DNA of 64,000 nt from Hymenobacter persicinus (lineage in GTDB: Bacteria > Bacteroidota > Bacteroidia > Cytophagales > Hymenobacteraceae). A program made the position numbers and the translations under genes. This document shows positions 47,900 through 56,537 of this stretch, piece by piece. The stretch spans positions 47,962-111,961 of the forward strand of contig NZ_SEWE01000011.1 of assembly GCF_004167665.1 (NCBI RefSeq), read 5' to 3'. The notes beneath the pieces were generated by a model that had not been told where the DNA came from, searched no databases, and was given only the letters and a program-made list of their open reading frames with translations. Within the stretch, counting starts at the first letter, position 1. Each line of letters starts with the position of its first letter.

Positions 47900-48730
47900 C
47901 TAGAACTTCACTTGCTTAAGGCGGAACTGCTTGTCGCCCCACACGGTCAGGATAACGTAGGCGCGTTTCTCGAAGCCGTAGGAGTTGACGTAGTTCACGC
48001 CGTCGTTGAAGGGCTGGCTTACGCCGAAGTCGTGGCGGTGCCCGTTCATCTCAAACACCAGCTTGGGCGTGGTGCGCAGGGCCCCGGCGTAAGCATCGGT
48101 CAGGGTCGGGTCGAAGTCGGCATCCTGGGGCGGCACGTGCGAAATCACAATCTGCCGACGGGCCCCGCTCAGGTCGCTGAGCTGCTGGCGCACCCAGGAC
48201 ATGTTGGGCGTGCTGCCGTCGAAGTTGGCCTCCCGGCCGTTGGTGTCGACCATGATAAACTTGGTGTCGCCGTAGACGAACGAGTAGTTCAGGGGCCCGA
48301 AGATGTGCTGGTAGGCCTCGCGGCCGTTACCGACCGAGTCATGGTTGCCGACCACCGTCACGTAGGGCACTTTCAGCTTGCGCAGGTGCTCATTCACCCA
48401 GCGCATTTCGCGGCCCATGCCGAAGTCGGAGATGTCGCCGGCCACGACCAGAAACTGGATGCCGGGCTGCTGATTGACGCTGGCCACCAGGTCTTTGGCC
48501 TCGTCGTAGAAGCGCTGGGAGTCGCCGGTGAAAACGAACCGCAGGGTGTCGCCGGCGGGCAGGGGCTGCTGGCGCAGGCGCTCCAGGTTTTTGGCCGTCA
48601 AGTCCTTCTCGTCGTCGGGGGAGCGGAAGTCATTGGGGCTGAATTCCAGCATTTCGCAGCCGCTCAGCGAAAGGGCAGCCACGGCGGAAAGCAGGGTAAG
48701 GCGGGGAAAAGAACGGAAACGGTTCAGCAT
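47900..48730 (-). CDS. Metallophosphoesterase lipoprotein
   Basis: 276 residues. The lipobox LSGC gives Cys25. The calcineurin-like metal motifs are FTGDSQ, VAGDISDFG, VVGNHDSVGNG, ISHVPPQDADF and GHRHDFG, in the usual order, although the first motif has GDSQ in place of the classical DxH. It would cleave phosphoesters in the periplasm. It is the first gene of a two-gene operon with a small outer-membrane-type protein. No specific substrate can be named. Confidence 0.87.
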   Translation of the reverse strand: MLNRFRSFPRLTLLSAVAALSLSGCEMLEFSPNDFRSPDDEKDLTAKNLERLRQQPLPAGDTLRFVFTGDSQRFYDEAKDLVASVNQQPGIQFLVVAGDISDFGMGREMRWVNEHLRKLKVPYVTVVGNHDSVGNGREAYQHIFGPLNYSFVYGDTKFIMVDTNGREANFDGSTPNMSWVRQQLSDLSGARRQIVISHVPPQDADFDPTLTDAYAGALRTTPKLVFEMNGHRHDFGVSQPFNDGVNYVNSYGFEKRAYVILTVWGDKQFRLKQVKF

Positions 48731-49000
48731 TCAAAAAGCACTATAAAAACGGCAAACTGGGCCATCCGCAAGGATGGTTTTGGCGCTATATACTGTTGAG
48801 TTGGCCGGGGTGTTTTGCCCGGGCCGAAGCTGCGGGCACCGCGTTTCCGAACAAAACCGCCCTGGTAAGCTCCCAGCGGCGTATTTCCGGGCCGCCGCAA
48901 TTCTGGATTAATTCTGAGTTTCCGGCGTGGAAAGAGAAAAGCGGAGCGGGCCGCCGACGCCGGATGCCCAGCCGGGCCCGACGTTCCTATCCCCGAGCGT

Positions 49001-50653
49001 TTACTCATCCAGATACTGGTGCACAAACTTGATGGCCATGCTGCCTTCGCCCACGGCCGAGGCCACCCGGGCCATGGCCCCGGCCCGGCTGTCGCCGGCG
49101 GCGAAGATGCCGGGCACGCAGGTTTCGAGCAGGTAGGGCTCCCGGTCCCGTTTCCAGGCCAGGGCGTAGCGGGGGTCCGTCACCAGGTCGCGGCCGGTGA
49201 GCAGGTAGCCTTTCGCGTCGCAGAGCACCTGGTCGCACACCCACTCGGTGCTGGGCCGGGCCCCGATAAAGACAAACAACGCCCGGGCGGGCCGCACTTC
49301 CTCCCGGCCGTTATTGTCGAGCACAACTTCCTGCAGGTGGTCCTGCCCGCGCAGGGCGGCCACTTTCGCCCGGGGCAGAATCTCGATGTTGGCGGTCTGG
49401 GCAATCTGCTCAATCAGGTAAGCCGACATGGACGCCGCCAACGACTCGCCCCGGATGACGATAAACACCCGGCGGGCGTAGGTGGCCAGGTACATGGCGG
49501 CCTGCCCGGCCGAGTTGCCCCCGCCCACGATGTAGACGTCCTGCTGGTCGCAGGAGCGGGCCTCGGTGCGGGCGGCCCCGTAGTACACGCCCGCCCCGGT
49601 CAGCGCGTCGATGCCCGGCACTTCGAGGGTGCGGTAGCTGACGCCGGTGGTGAGCACCACGGCCCGGGTCTTGACCTCGGCCCCGCTGCTCAGCGTCAGC
49701 ACCTTGTAGCCGTCCTGCACGCACAGGGCCGTGACTTCCTCGGGCAGAAACTCGGCCCCGAGGCGCACGGCCTGGGTCCAGGCGCGGTGGGCCAGCTCGG
49801 CCCCGCTCAGGCCGGTGGGGAAGCCCAGGTAGTTTTCGATGCGGGAGCTGGTGCCGGCCTGCCCGCCCGGCGACTGTCGCTCCACAATCAGGGTCTTGAG
49901 GCCTTCGGACGCCCCGTACACCGCCGAGGCCAGCCCGGAGGGGCCGGCTCCCACCACCACCACGTCGTAGAGGGCCGCTGCGGGCCGGGAGGGAAGCCCC
50001 ATTTTCTCGACCAGGGCCGCCCGCCCCGGCCGGGCCAGCACCGTGCCGTCGGCGTTGATGGCCACGGGCAGGTCGGCGGCGGTGTAGTCGGTGGTGGCCA
50101 GCAGCAGCTTGGCCTCGGGGTTGGTTTCGTAGTCGAGCCACTGAAACGCCACCATATAGCCCGAGAGGAAGTCCTTGAGCTCGTGGGAAAGCGGGGACCA
50201 CTGAAACCCGATCAGGCGCACGCCCTGGAAGCGGGGCTTGTGCTGGGCCTGCCAGGCGGTCAGCAAATCGTGTAGGGTTGGGTAAAGCAGCTCCTGGGGC
50301 GGGTCCCAGGGCTTGAGCAGGTAGTGGTCGAGGCGGGCGTTGTTGATGGCCCGGATGGCAGCCTCCGTGTCGGCGTAGGCCGTGAGCAGCACCCGCTTAG
50401 CGTCGGGGTAGATGCCGCGGGCCTGCTCCAGAAACTCGACGCCTTCCATGCCCGGCATGCGCTGGTCGGCCAGCAGCAGGGCCAGGGGCTCTTCGCGGCG
50501 CTTCAGCTCCCGGAGCGTGTCGAGGGCCTCCTGACCGGAACCGGCGCGCAGCACCCGGTAGTCGCGGCGAAACTCGCTGCGCAGGTCCCGGTCGATGGCG
50601 CCGAGCACTTGCAGGTCATCATCCACGGCGAGTATTACAGGTTTCTTTTCCAT
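49001..50653 (-). CDS. Response regulator fused to a thioredoxin-reductase-like flavoprotein
   Basis: 550 residues. Domain order: receiver domain (6-125, phosphoacceptor Asp63, Lys114), a thioredoxin/glutaredoxin-like module (about 143-222) in which WSPLS replaces a CxxC, and an FAD/NAD(P) reductase of the TrxB type (228-550: VVVVGAGPSGLASAVYG, SPGGQAGTSSRIENYLGFPTG, YIVGGGNSAGQAAMYLA, CVPGIFAAGDSR). The redox CxxC of thioredoxin reductase is absent; YGAARTEARSCDQQ stands where it should be. The fused response regulator/thioredoxin reductase is a known architecture. The histidine kinase gene upstream on the same strand is the likely partner. Confidence 0.9.
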   Translation of the reverse strand: MEKKPVILAVDDDLQVLGAIDRDLRSEFRRDYRVLRAGSGQEALDTLRELKRREEPLALLLADQRMPGMEGVEFLEQARGIYPDAKRVLLTAYADTEAAIRAINNARLDHYLLKPWDPPQELLYPTLHDLLTAWQAQHKPRFQGVRLIGFQWSPLSHELKDFLSGYMVAFQWLDYETNPEAKLLLATTDYTAADLPVAINADGTVLARPGRAALVEKMGLPSRPAAALYDVVVVGAGPSGLASAVYGASEGLKTLIVERQSPGGQAGTSSRIENYLGFPTGLSGAELAHRAWTQAVRLGAEFLPEEVTALCVQDGYKVLTLSSGAEVKTRAVVLTTGVSYRTLEVPGIDALTGAGVYYGAARTEARSCDQQDVYIVGGGNSAGQAAMYLATYARRVFIVIRGESLAASMSAYLIEQIAQTANIEILPRAKVAALRGQDHLQEVVLDNNGREEVRPARALFVFIGARPSTEWVCDQVLCDAKGYLLTGRDLVTDPRYALAWKRDREPYLLETCVPGIFAAGDSRAGAMARVASAVGEGSMAIKFVHQYLDE

Positions 50654-50710
50654 AGGTCAGAGGCAATTAGGCAACGGGGCGCAGACTTAGTTTAATACAA
50701 ATTTCAGGTT

Positions 50711-50845
50711 GGGTTCACTCGGTACAGACGAGGCAGTTTGAGCGAAGCCAGAGCGAAGGCACTCCGAACGTACCCCGAAAGGGCCGTATCGGGAAACTGC
50801 AATTGCGAGCTAGACAGCTAGTCACTGCTTCACTCGCAATGACTG
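50711..50845. repeat. Intergenic repeat with ATTGCGAG/CTCGCAAT stem
   Basis: ATTGCGAG (50802-50809) and CTCGCAAT (50833-50840) form a hairpin, and GCAGTTT (50733-50739) with AAACTGC (50794-50800) an outer one. Text such as GAGCGAAGCCAGAGCGAAGG recurs inside. It lies between the kinase and the regulator genes. Confidence 0.5.
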
Positions 50846-50856
50846 GCTGATAATTC

Positions 50857-52251
50857 TCACCCTTCCCCCACCGGCAGCCAGGCACAGAACTCGGTGTGGC
50901 CGGGCCGGGACTGCACTTCGAGCCGGCCGCCGTGGTCCCGGACGATGCGCTGGGCAATGTCGAGCCCGAGTCCGGTGCCTTCGCCGGCCTGCTTGGTGGT
51001 GTAGAAAGGCTCAAAGATGCGCGGCAGCACCTCGGGGGCAATGCCCGGACCGTTGTCGATGATAAAAACGCGCACAAACTCGCCCTCGTGGCGGGTGCGC
51101 AGGGTGATTTCGCCGCCCGGCGGCAGCGCGTCCAGGGCGTTGTCGAGCAGGTTGGTCCAGACCTGGTTGAGGCTGCTGACCTGCCCGCGAATCAGCGGCA
51201 GAGCCGGGGCGTAGTCGCGCGTAACGATGATGTTCTTGGCCCGGAGCTGGAAGCTGAGCATGTTGAGGGTGCTTTCCAGGCCGGCCGGCACGTCGAGGGG
51301 GGCGAAGTTGCCGCCCCGGTCCAGGTGGGAGTAGGTTTTCACGTTGCTCACCAGCTGGCTGATGCGGCCCCCTGCTTCCTGCACGTCCCGGATCAGGTGC
51401 AGCGTAATCAGCTGCCCTTCCAGCCAGGCGAAGGCCGCGGGGCAGGCGGCGGCGGGCAGCAGCCGGGCCACGTGGGCCAGCTGCTCGCGGGTGAGGCCGG
51501 CTTCCATCAGGCCGGCGGCGAGGCGGTAGCCGTCGGGCACGCCCTGCTCTTCCAGCCAGTCGGCCAGCTCGTCTTCCCGGTCGGCGCATTCCAGGGCCGA
51601 CAGCGTCAGGGCCGGCGACTCGCCCGGTACGGCCAGGGCCGTGAGGGCGCGCATGGCTTCGGGCGAGGGGCAGTGGCCGACGAGCTCGGCAAACAGGGCG
51701 GGCTTGGCCTGGGCGCGCTGGGCCAGGGCTTCGGCGGCGCGGGCAATGGCGGCGGCGGGGTTGTTGAGCTCGTGGGCCAGGCCGGCCGAGAGCTTGCCCA
51801 GGGCCCGCAGCTTCTCGTCGCGCTCCTGGCCCCGGGCCTCGTCGCGGGCCCGGTCGCTCATCAGCCCCACCAGGCGCTGCACCAGCTCGGGGCTCACCCG
51901 CTCCAGCTCCGGGAAATGGTCGCGGTGCAGCACATACAGCCGGGTGTCGCCGCTGGCCGCGCCCAGGCCGTTGATGACGCGCAGGCGGGAGTAAGGCAGC
52001 ACCCCGCTCACCTGCCCGGCCGCCACCCGGAAGCGGGGCTCCCGGCTGCCGTTGTGCAGGCTGAAAAACTGAATGCCGCCCCGCAGCACCGCCATCATAT
52101 ACTCGGCCGCGTCGCCGGGCTGATTGATGGGGGCGCCGTCGGCGTACTCGCGCGCCTCGCCGTGGGCCAAGAGCCAGTCGGTGGTTTCGGCGGGCAGGTT
52201 CTGGAACGTGGGAATGGCCAGCAAGTCGGAGGCAGTGAGGGTGGCCGTCAT
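50857..52251 (-). CDS. Sensor histidine kinase with N-terminal cyclic-nucleotide-binding-like domain
   Basis: 464 residues. Residues 10-130 form a cNMP-binding-like beta barrel (GEAREYADGAPINQPGDAAEYMMAVLRGGIQFFSL over 31-65), without an obvious transmembrane segment, so it is cytoplasmic. The H-box is LGKLSAGLAHELNNPAAAI (His160). ATP-binding motifs are WTNLLDNALDAL, IDNGPGIAPE and GEGTGLGLDIA. It probably phosphorylates the response regulator fused to the flavoprotein that follows, 203 bases downstream. The ligand of the N-terminal domain is not defined; second-messenger or redox sensing is a guess. Confidence 0.9.
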   Translation of the reverse strand: MTATLTASDLLAIPTFQNLPAETTDWLLAHGEAREYADGAPINQPGDAAEYMMAVLRGGIQFFSLHNGSREPRFRVAAGQVSGVLPYSRLRVINGLGAASGDTRLYVLHRDHFPELERVSPELVQRLVGLMSDRARDEARGQERDEKLRALGKLSAGLAHELNNPAAAIARAAEALAQRAQAKPALFAELVGHCPSPEAMRALTALAVPGESPALTLSALECADREDELADWLEEQGVPDGYRLAAGLMEAGLTREQLAHVARLLPAAACPAAFAWLEGQLITLHLIRDVQEAGGRISQLVSNVKTYSHLDRGGNFAPLDVPAGLESTLNMLSFQLRAKNIIVTRDYAPALPLIRGQVSSLNQVWTNLLDNALDALPPGGEITLRTRHEGEFVRVFIIDNGPGIAPEVLPRIFEPFYTTKQAGEGTGLGLDIAQRIVRDHGGRLEVQSRPGHTEFCAWLPVGEG

Positions 52252-52409
52252 GAGCAGGAAGGTTAGAAAGAAGGAATATAGGGCAAACCAACTGAACCGG
52301 GCGCCGGTTTGGCGGCCCCGCCGCCGGATGGATTTCCCTGGCCCAGCCCCTACCTTGCGCCCTAGTTAGTCTAGATTGCCCAACCTCCCACCCTGCCCCG
52401 ACCTGCTTT

Positions 52410-53129
52410 ATGCGCGTTATGTTCTATTTGTCCGCAATTACCCGGCGCGGCCTCACGCGGCGGGCCACCATCCTCGGCGCCGGCGGCCTGCTGCTCAGCA
52501 CCCTAGCCCACGCCCAGACCCCGGCCCCGGTAGCTACCCGCGTCGATTCGCTGCGGGCAGCCCGCCGGGGCACCCCGGAATTTTACCCGGCCCAACTCAC
52601 CTTCACCAACGGCCGGCAGGTGCAGGCCTTTCTGCCCGGCTACGCCACCTGCTTTCTGGATCGGGTGGAGTGCTACGAAACTTCCCCGGACCGCATTCCG
52701 CCGCCCCCGCTCAAGGCCGTGGCCGTGGAGCGCCTGCGGGCCCTGAGCGTGGACGGGCACCACTACGAATCCTTGGTGCTGAAGGGCAAGCCCCTGGGGC
52801 TGCTGGCTGAGAACCTGGGCACCCCGGGCCCGGTGGAGCTGTTCGGCTACGCCAAGACCAAGAACGACATGCTGATTCCCGTGCCCCTGGCCATGCCCCT
52901 GCTGATTTCGACCGGCACCCACGAGAAGTACTACTGGTACGTGCGCACTCGGGGCGGGGAACTGCGGGAGGTGCCCCGCGGCGACGGGGAATTTGCCAAG
53001 GAAATGAGCACGTTCTTCGCCGCCAACCCTAACCTAGCCGCCCGCATCCGGGAAAAAGAGAAGGGCGCCCGGGTGGAAGATATGCGCCAGCTGGTGCAGA
53101 CCTACAACGACCAGCAGCGGGGCAAATAA
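52410..53129 (+). CDS. Secreted protein of unknown function
   Basis: 239 residues. A twin-Arg-like start (SAITRRGLTRRATILGAGG) leads to a signal peptide ending AHAQ near residue 36. The mature part is mixed alpha/beta (GRQVQAFLPGYATCFLDRVE, HEKYYWYVRTRGGELREV) and ends with a charged helix. I know no family. ATG at 52410 or 52419 are both possible. A weak -7-like TACCTTGC lies near 52355. It precedes radA by 86 bases in the same direction, with no clear link. Confidence 0.68.
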   Translation: MRVMFYLSAITRRGLTRRATILGAGGLLLSTLAHAQTPAPVATRVDSLRAARRGTPEFYPAQLTFTNGRQVQAFLPGYATCFLDRVECYETSPDRIPPPPLKAVAVERLRALSVDGHHYESLVLKGKPLGLLAENLGTPGPVELFGYAKTKNDMLIPVPLAMPLLISTGTHEKYYWYVRTRGGELREVPRGDGEFAKEMSTFFAANPNLAARIREKEKGARVEDMRQLVQTYNDQQRGK

Positions 53130-53215
53130 CCGCGTTATTTTCGCCCTGAGGCAACTTTTCCGCCGTTCCACGCCTTATTGAGTGCTGGCCTACCAGGGCC
53201 GCCTTACCTTAGTTT

Positions 53216-54601
53216 ATGGCCAAACTCAAGACGCTTTATTTCTGCCAGAACTGCGGGGCCCAGTCCGCTAAATGGATTGGCCGCTGCCCCAGCTGCGGGG
53301 AGTGGAACACTTACGTGGAGGAAGTTATCCAGAAGGACGACACCCAGGCCGCCGGCTCCTGGAAGCCACCGACTTCCGGTCCCGGCCCTAAGGCGGCCAC
53401 CAAGCCCCGGCCCATCGGCGAGATTCACTACGAGGAGGAGTCGCGCTTCGACACCAACGACGGGGAGCTGAACCGGGTGCTGGGCGGGGGCCTGGTGCCG
53501 GGCTCGTTGGTGCTCATCGGCGGCGAGCCAGGCATCGGCAAGAGCACGCTCATGCTCCAGATTGCCATGAGCCTCAAGCAGATGAAGGTGCTCTACATTT
53601 CGGGCGAGGAAAGCGAGCAGCAGATCAAGATGCGCGCCGAGCGGCTCGGGCCCCAGCACCCGCAGTGCTACATCCTGACCGAGACCAACACCCAGAACAT
53701 CTTCAAGCAGATCGACCAGCTCCAGCCCAACGTGGTTATCGTGGACTCCATCCAGACCCTGCACTCGGGTCTGGTGGAGTCGGGGGCAGGGTCGGTGAGC
53801 CAAGTGCGCGAGTGCACCGCCGAGCTGCTCAAGTTTGCCAAGGAAACCGGCGTGCCAGTGCTGCTCATCGGCCACATCACCAAGGACGGCTCCATTGCCG
53901 GCCCCAAGATCCTGGAGCACATGGTGGACACGGTATTGCAGTTTGAGGGCGACCGGCACCTCTCGTATCGCATCCTGCGCACCACCAAGAACCGCTTCGG
54001 CTCCACTTCCGAGCTGGGCATCTACGAGATGCAGGGCTCGGGGCTGCGGCAGGTCAGCAACCCCTCCGAGATTCTGCTCAGCCAGCGCACCGAGAGCCTG
54101 AGCGGCATGGCCATTGGGGCCACCCTGGAAGGCAACCGCCCATTGCTGGTGGAAGTGCAGGCCCTTGTCACGCCCGCCACTTACGGCACGCCCCAGCGCT
54201 CGGCCACCGGCTTCGACGCCAAGCGCCTGAACATGCTGCTGGCCGTGCTCGAAAAGCGCAGCGGCCTGCGCCTGGGGCAGCACGACGTGTTTCTCAACAT
54301 TGCCGGCGGCCTGCGCCTCGACGACCCGGCCCTGGACGTGGCCGTGTGCGCGGCCGTGGTGTCGTCCTTGAACGACCTGCCGATTCCGGGCAACGTGTGC
54401 CTGGCGGCGGAAGTCGGGCTGAGCGGGGAAATCCGGGCCGTGAGCCGCCTCGACCAGCGCCTCTCGGAGGCCGAGAAGCTGGGGTTCAGCGAAATGTACA
54501 TCTCCCAGTTCAACGCCCGCGGCCTCGATCTGGCCCGCTACGGCATCCGGGCCCAGGCCGTGGGCCGCCTCGACGAGGTGCTCAGCGGCCTGTTTGGATA
54601 A
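53216..54601 (+). CDS. radA: DNA repair protein RadA
   Basis: 461 residues. RadA (Sms) is a RecA-like motor that helps process recombination intermediates. The N-terminal zinc finger is CQNCGAQSAKWIGRCPSCGEW (residues 10-30, C4 type). Walker A is GGEPGIGKST, the RadA-specific KNRFGSTSELG motif is present, and the C-terminal Lon-like domain includes GLRLDDPALDVAVCAAVVSS. The start codon follows TACCTTAG by 3 bases, another case of a -7-like element at the start. A strong terminator follows. Confidence 0.96.
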   Translation: MAKLKTLYFCQNCGAQSAKWIGRCPSCGEWNTYVEEVIQKDDTQAAGSWKPPTSGPGPKAATKPRPIGEIHYEEESRFDTNDGELNRVLGGGLVPGSLVLIGGEPGIGKSTLMLQIAMSLKQMKVLYISGEESEQQIKMRAERLGPQHPQCYILTETNTQNIFKQIDQLQPNVVIVDSIQTLHSGLVESGAGSVSQVRECTAELLKFAKETGVPVLLIGHITKDGSIAGPKILEHMVDTVLQFEGDRHLSYRILRTTKNRFGSTSELGIYEMQGSGLRQVSNPSEILLSQRTESLSGMAIGATLEGNRPLLVEVQALVTPATYGTPQRSATGFDAKRLNMLLAVLEKRSGLRLGQHDVFLNIAGGLRLDDPALDVAVCAAVVSSLNDLPIPGNVCLAAEVGLSGEIRAVSRLDQRLSEAEKLGFSEMYISQFNARGLDLARYGIRAQAVGRLDEVLSGLFG

Positions 54602-54641
54602 AACCCGGATAGAATTTATAGGTGATTGTGGCGGAGCGCTG

Positions 54642-54686
54642 AAAAGGCCCCGGCCGGCCGGAATATTCGGCGGACCGGGGCCTTTT
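54642..54686 (+). terminator. Terminator of radA
   Basis: A 12-bp stem AAAAGGCCCCGG (54642-54653) / CCGGGGCCTTTT (54675-54686) with a GC-rich loop of 21 bases. Confidence 0.8.
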
Positions 54687-54762
54687 CTGTGCCCGGCAAT
54701 CGACGCAGAAAGCGTCGTAAGCGGCTCTTAGGGGCCGGGTTACGAAAAAAGCCAAAATATGG

Positions 54763-54796
54763 ATTGGCCAATGTAAACCTGTTTGTTGTATCTTCG
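54763..54796 (+). promoter_or_regulatory. Promoter of the TlpA-like gene with a possible operator
   Basis: The -7 element TATCTTCG (54789-54796) matches TAnnTTTG but for one base. TTGG at 54764-54767 may be the -33. It lies within a perfect palindrome ATTGGCCAAT (54763-54772), which could be an operator site. The leader to the ATG at 54898 is about 95 bases. Confidence 0.5.
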
Positions 54797-54897
54797 GTAT
54801 AGAAGTTGGCTTTTCCCACGAACCGCCGTTGGCGCCGTTTGGTGGCCCGGCGGAGCGGAAAAGCGGTAACTGCACCCGTACTGACCTTTAGATTTCG

Positions 54898-56370
54898 ATG
54901 GCATATTCTTTTCGCGTTCCGGGAGCCGGCCTGCTGGTGGCGGCCCTGCTGGCGGCGGCCCCGCTGGCCAGCCGCGCTCAGGGCACGGTAACCCTGATGG
55001 GTAAAGTCAGCGGCCGCACCGCCGACTCCGTGGCCGTGTCGATCCGGGAAAATCTGCTCGACCCCAAGGAGCAGACCACCTACGCGGCCGTCAACGACCG
55101 GGGTGAGTTTAAGCTGGCGGTGCAGGTCAACGGCCCGACCCGCGCCGACTTGGTCTACGACGACGACGTGGCCGACCTGTTTCTGGAGCCCGGCATGGCC
55201 CTGGAGGTGAAGTTTAAAGGCAGCGACCTGGCCTCGACCGTGCGCTACAAGGGCAAGGGGGCCGAGCCCAACACCTTCCTAGCTGAGATGGACGAGCGGT
55301 TCACCGAAATCGACGGCTTTCAGGTGCTGCCCGAGAACATCATGTTCTACGAGGCCGGCTTCCTGCACTTCCTCGACTACCGCCGCAAGGAGCAGCGCAA
55401 GTTTTACGAGGGCACCATCGACACGGAGCACTATTCCCAGGCCTTCCGCGACTACATGACGGCCGAAATCGACTACAGCTACGCCAACGACCGGCTCACC
55501 TACCAGGATCTGCGCGAGCAGGTGGTGGCCACCGAGGGCCGGCTGAAGATGACGCCGACCTACTACGACTTCCTCAACGACAAGAGCCTGATCAACAACC
55601 CGGCGGCCATGCGCAGTGAGCTCTACCAGGAGTTCTTGCTCAACTACGTGCACTACCTGGCTACCTCCAGCGGGCACCAGCGCACCGAGCCGAGCTTCTA
55701 CCAGGTCTGCTACGACATGGCCAAGAACCAGCTCAGCGGCCCCACCCGCCCCATCGTGATGGGCCGGGTGTTGCAGGAGTCGTTCCGGTTTGGCCACGTG
55801 AAGCAGTCGGCCGCCATGCTGGCCGACTTCCGCGCCGCCGACCCCAAGAACGAGTACTACCCCCTGCTGCAGCAGGACTTCCAGATTCACAAGGCCTTCG
55901 CCATCGGCGCCCCGGCTCCGAACTTCCACCTGCTGACGGCCACCGGCGACTCGGTGTCGCTGCAAAGCTTCCGCGGTAAGCTGGTTTATATCAACTTCTG
56001 GCGCACCACCAGCGGCCTGGCCCTGCGCGACCTGCCCTACGCCGCCGACCTGATCAAGCGCTTCGACGGCAAAAACATCGTCTTCCTCAACATTGCCCTC
56101 GACGAGAATGAGCCGGCCTGGAAGCAGCTGGTACTCGGCAAGAAGCTGCCCGGCGTGCACGTGCGGGCCGCGGGCGGTATGCGCTCCGCCATTGCCAAGG
56201 CTTACGCCATCCAGGACGTGCCCGCCTACTTCCTGCTGGCTGAAGACGGCACCTTCCTCAACACCAAGCCCAAGCGCCTGAGCAGCCGCGCCGCCATCGA
56301 CGAAATCAAGCAGTCGTTTGGTAAGGCCAGCACCTACAGCAGCACCCTGCCCGCGGGCGAAGGCAAGTAG
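54898..56370 (+). CDS. TlpA-like envelope protein without active-site cysteines
   Basis: 490 residues. A signal peptide (about 1-28) is followed by a DUF4369-like beta domain (about 30-130), a helical middle and a C-terminal thioredoxin-like domain (about 335-470: IGAPAPNFHLLTATGDSVSL, FRGKLVYINFW, VPAYFLLAEDGTFLNTKPKR). The active-site segment reads FWRTTSGLALRDLPY, so both cysteines of the usual WCxPC are missing (Ser and Ala by alignment). It is likely a structural or binding version of TlpA/DUF4369 proteins rather than an oxidoreductase. It has its own promoter and terminator. Confidence 0.82.
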   Translation: MAYSFRVPGAGLLVAALLAAAPLASRAQGTVTLMGKVSGRTADSVAVSIRENLLDPKEQTTYAAVNDRGEFKLAVQVNGPTRADLVYDDDVADLFLEPGMALEVKFKGSDLASTVRYKGKGAEPNTFLAEMDERFTEIDGFQVLPENIMFYEAGFLHFLDYRRKEQRKFYEGTIDTEHYSQAFRDYMTAEIDYSYANDRLTYQDLREQVVATEGRLKMTPTYYDFLNDKSLINNPAAMRSELYQEFLLNYVHYLATSSGHQRTEPSFYQVCYDMAKNQLSGPTRPIVMGRVLQESFRFGHVKQSAAMLADFRAADPKNEYYPLLQQDFQIHKAFAIGAPAPNFHLLTATGDSVSLQSFRGKLVYINFWRTTSGLALRDLPYAADLIKRFDGKNIVFLNIALDENEPAWKQLVLGKKLPGVHVRAAGGMRSAIAKAYAIQDVPAYFLLAEDGTFLNTKPKRLSSRAAIDEIKQSFGKASTYSSTLPAGEGK

Positions 56371-56395
56371 CCGCACCTGCCGCCGCAGTTTTGAA

Positions 56396-56428
56396 GCGCC
56401 CGTCAGCTTTCCGCTGGCGGGCGCTTTT
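56396..56428 (+). terminator. Terminator of the TlpA-like gene
   Basis: A 12-bp stem GCGCCCGTCAGC (56396-56407) / GCTGGCGGGCGC (56413-56424), with one G-U pair, followed by TTTT. Confidence 0.82.
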
Positions 56429-56537
56429 ACATTGTAAGCCCCTGACCAGCAGCGCCCGGCCGGGCTTGCCCAAACTCTTTAGCCGCCGGCCGGGTTACGG
56501 AGCGCACTTCCGCCCCGTTTGCCGACCTTTGTTTCGC

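Noticed and set aside
48759..48774. Hairpin CCATCC-GCAA-GGATGG as a terminator for the response regulator fusion gene
   Set aside because: On the minus strand it is followed by GC-rich sequence rather than T, and the stem is just 6 bp.
49019..52266. Long plus-strand frames opposite the response regulator fusion and histidine kinase genes
   Set aside because: They are antisense shadows. The minus-strand proteins have complete receiver, FAD and kinase motifs.
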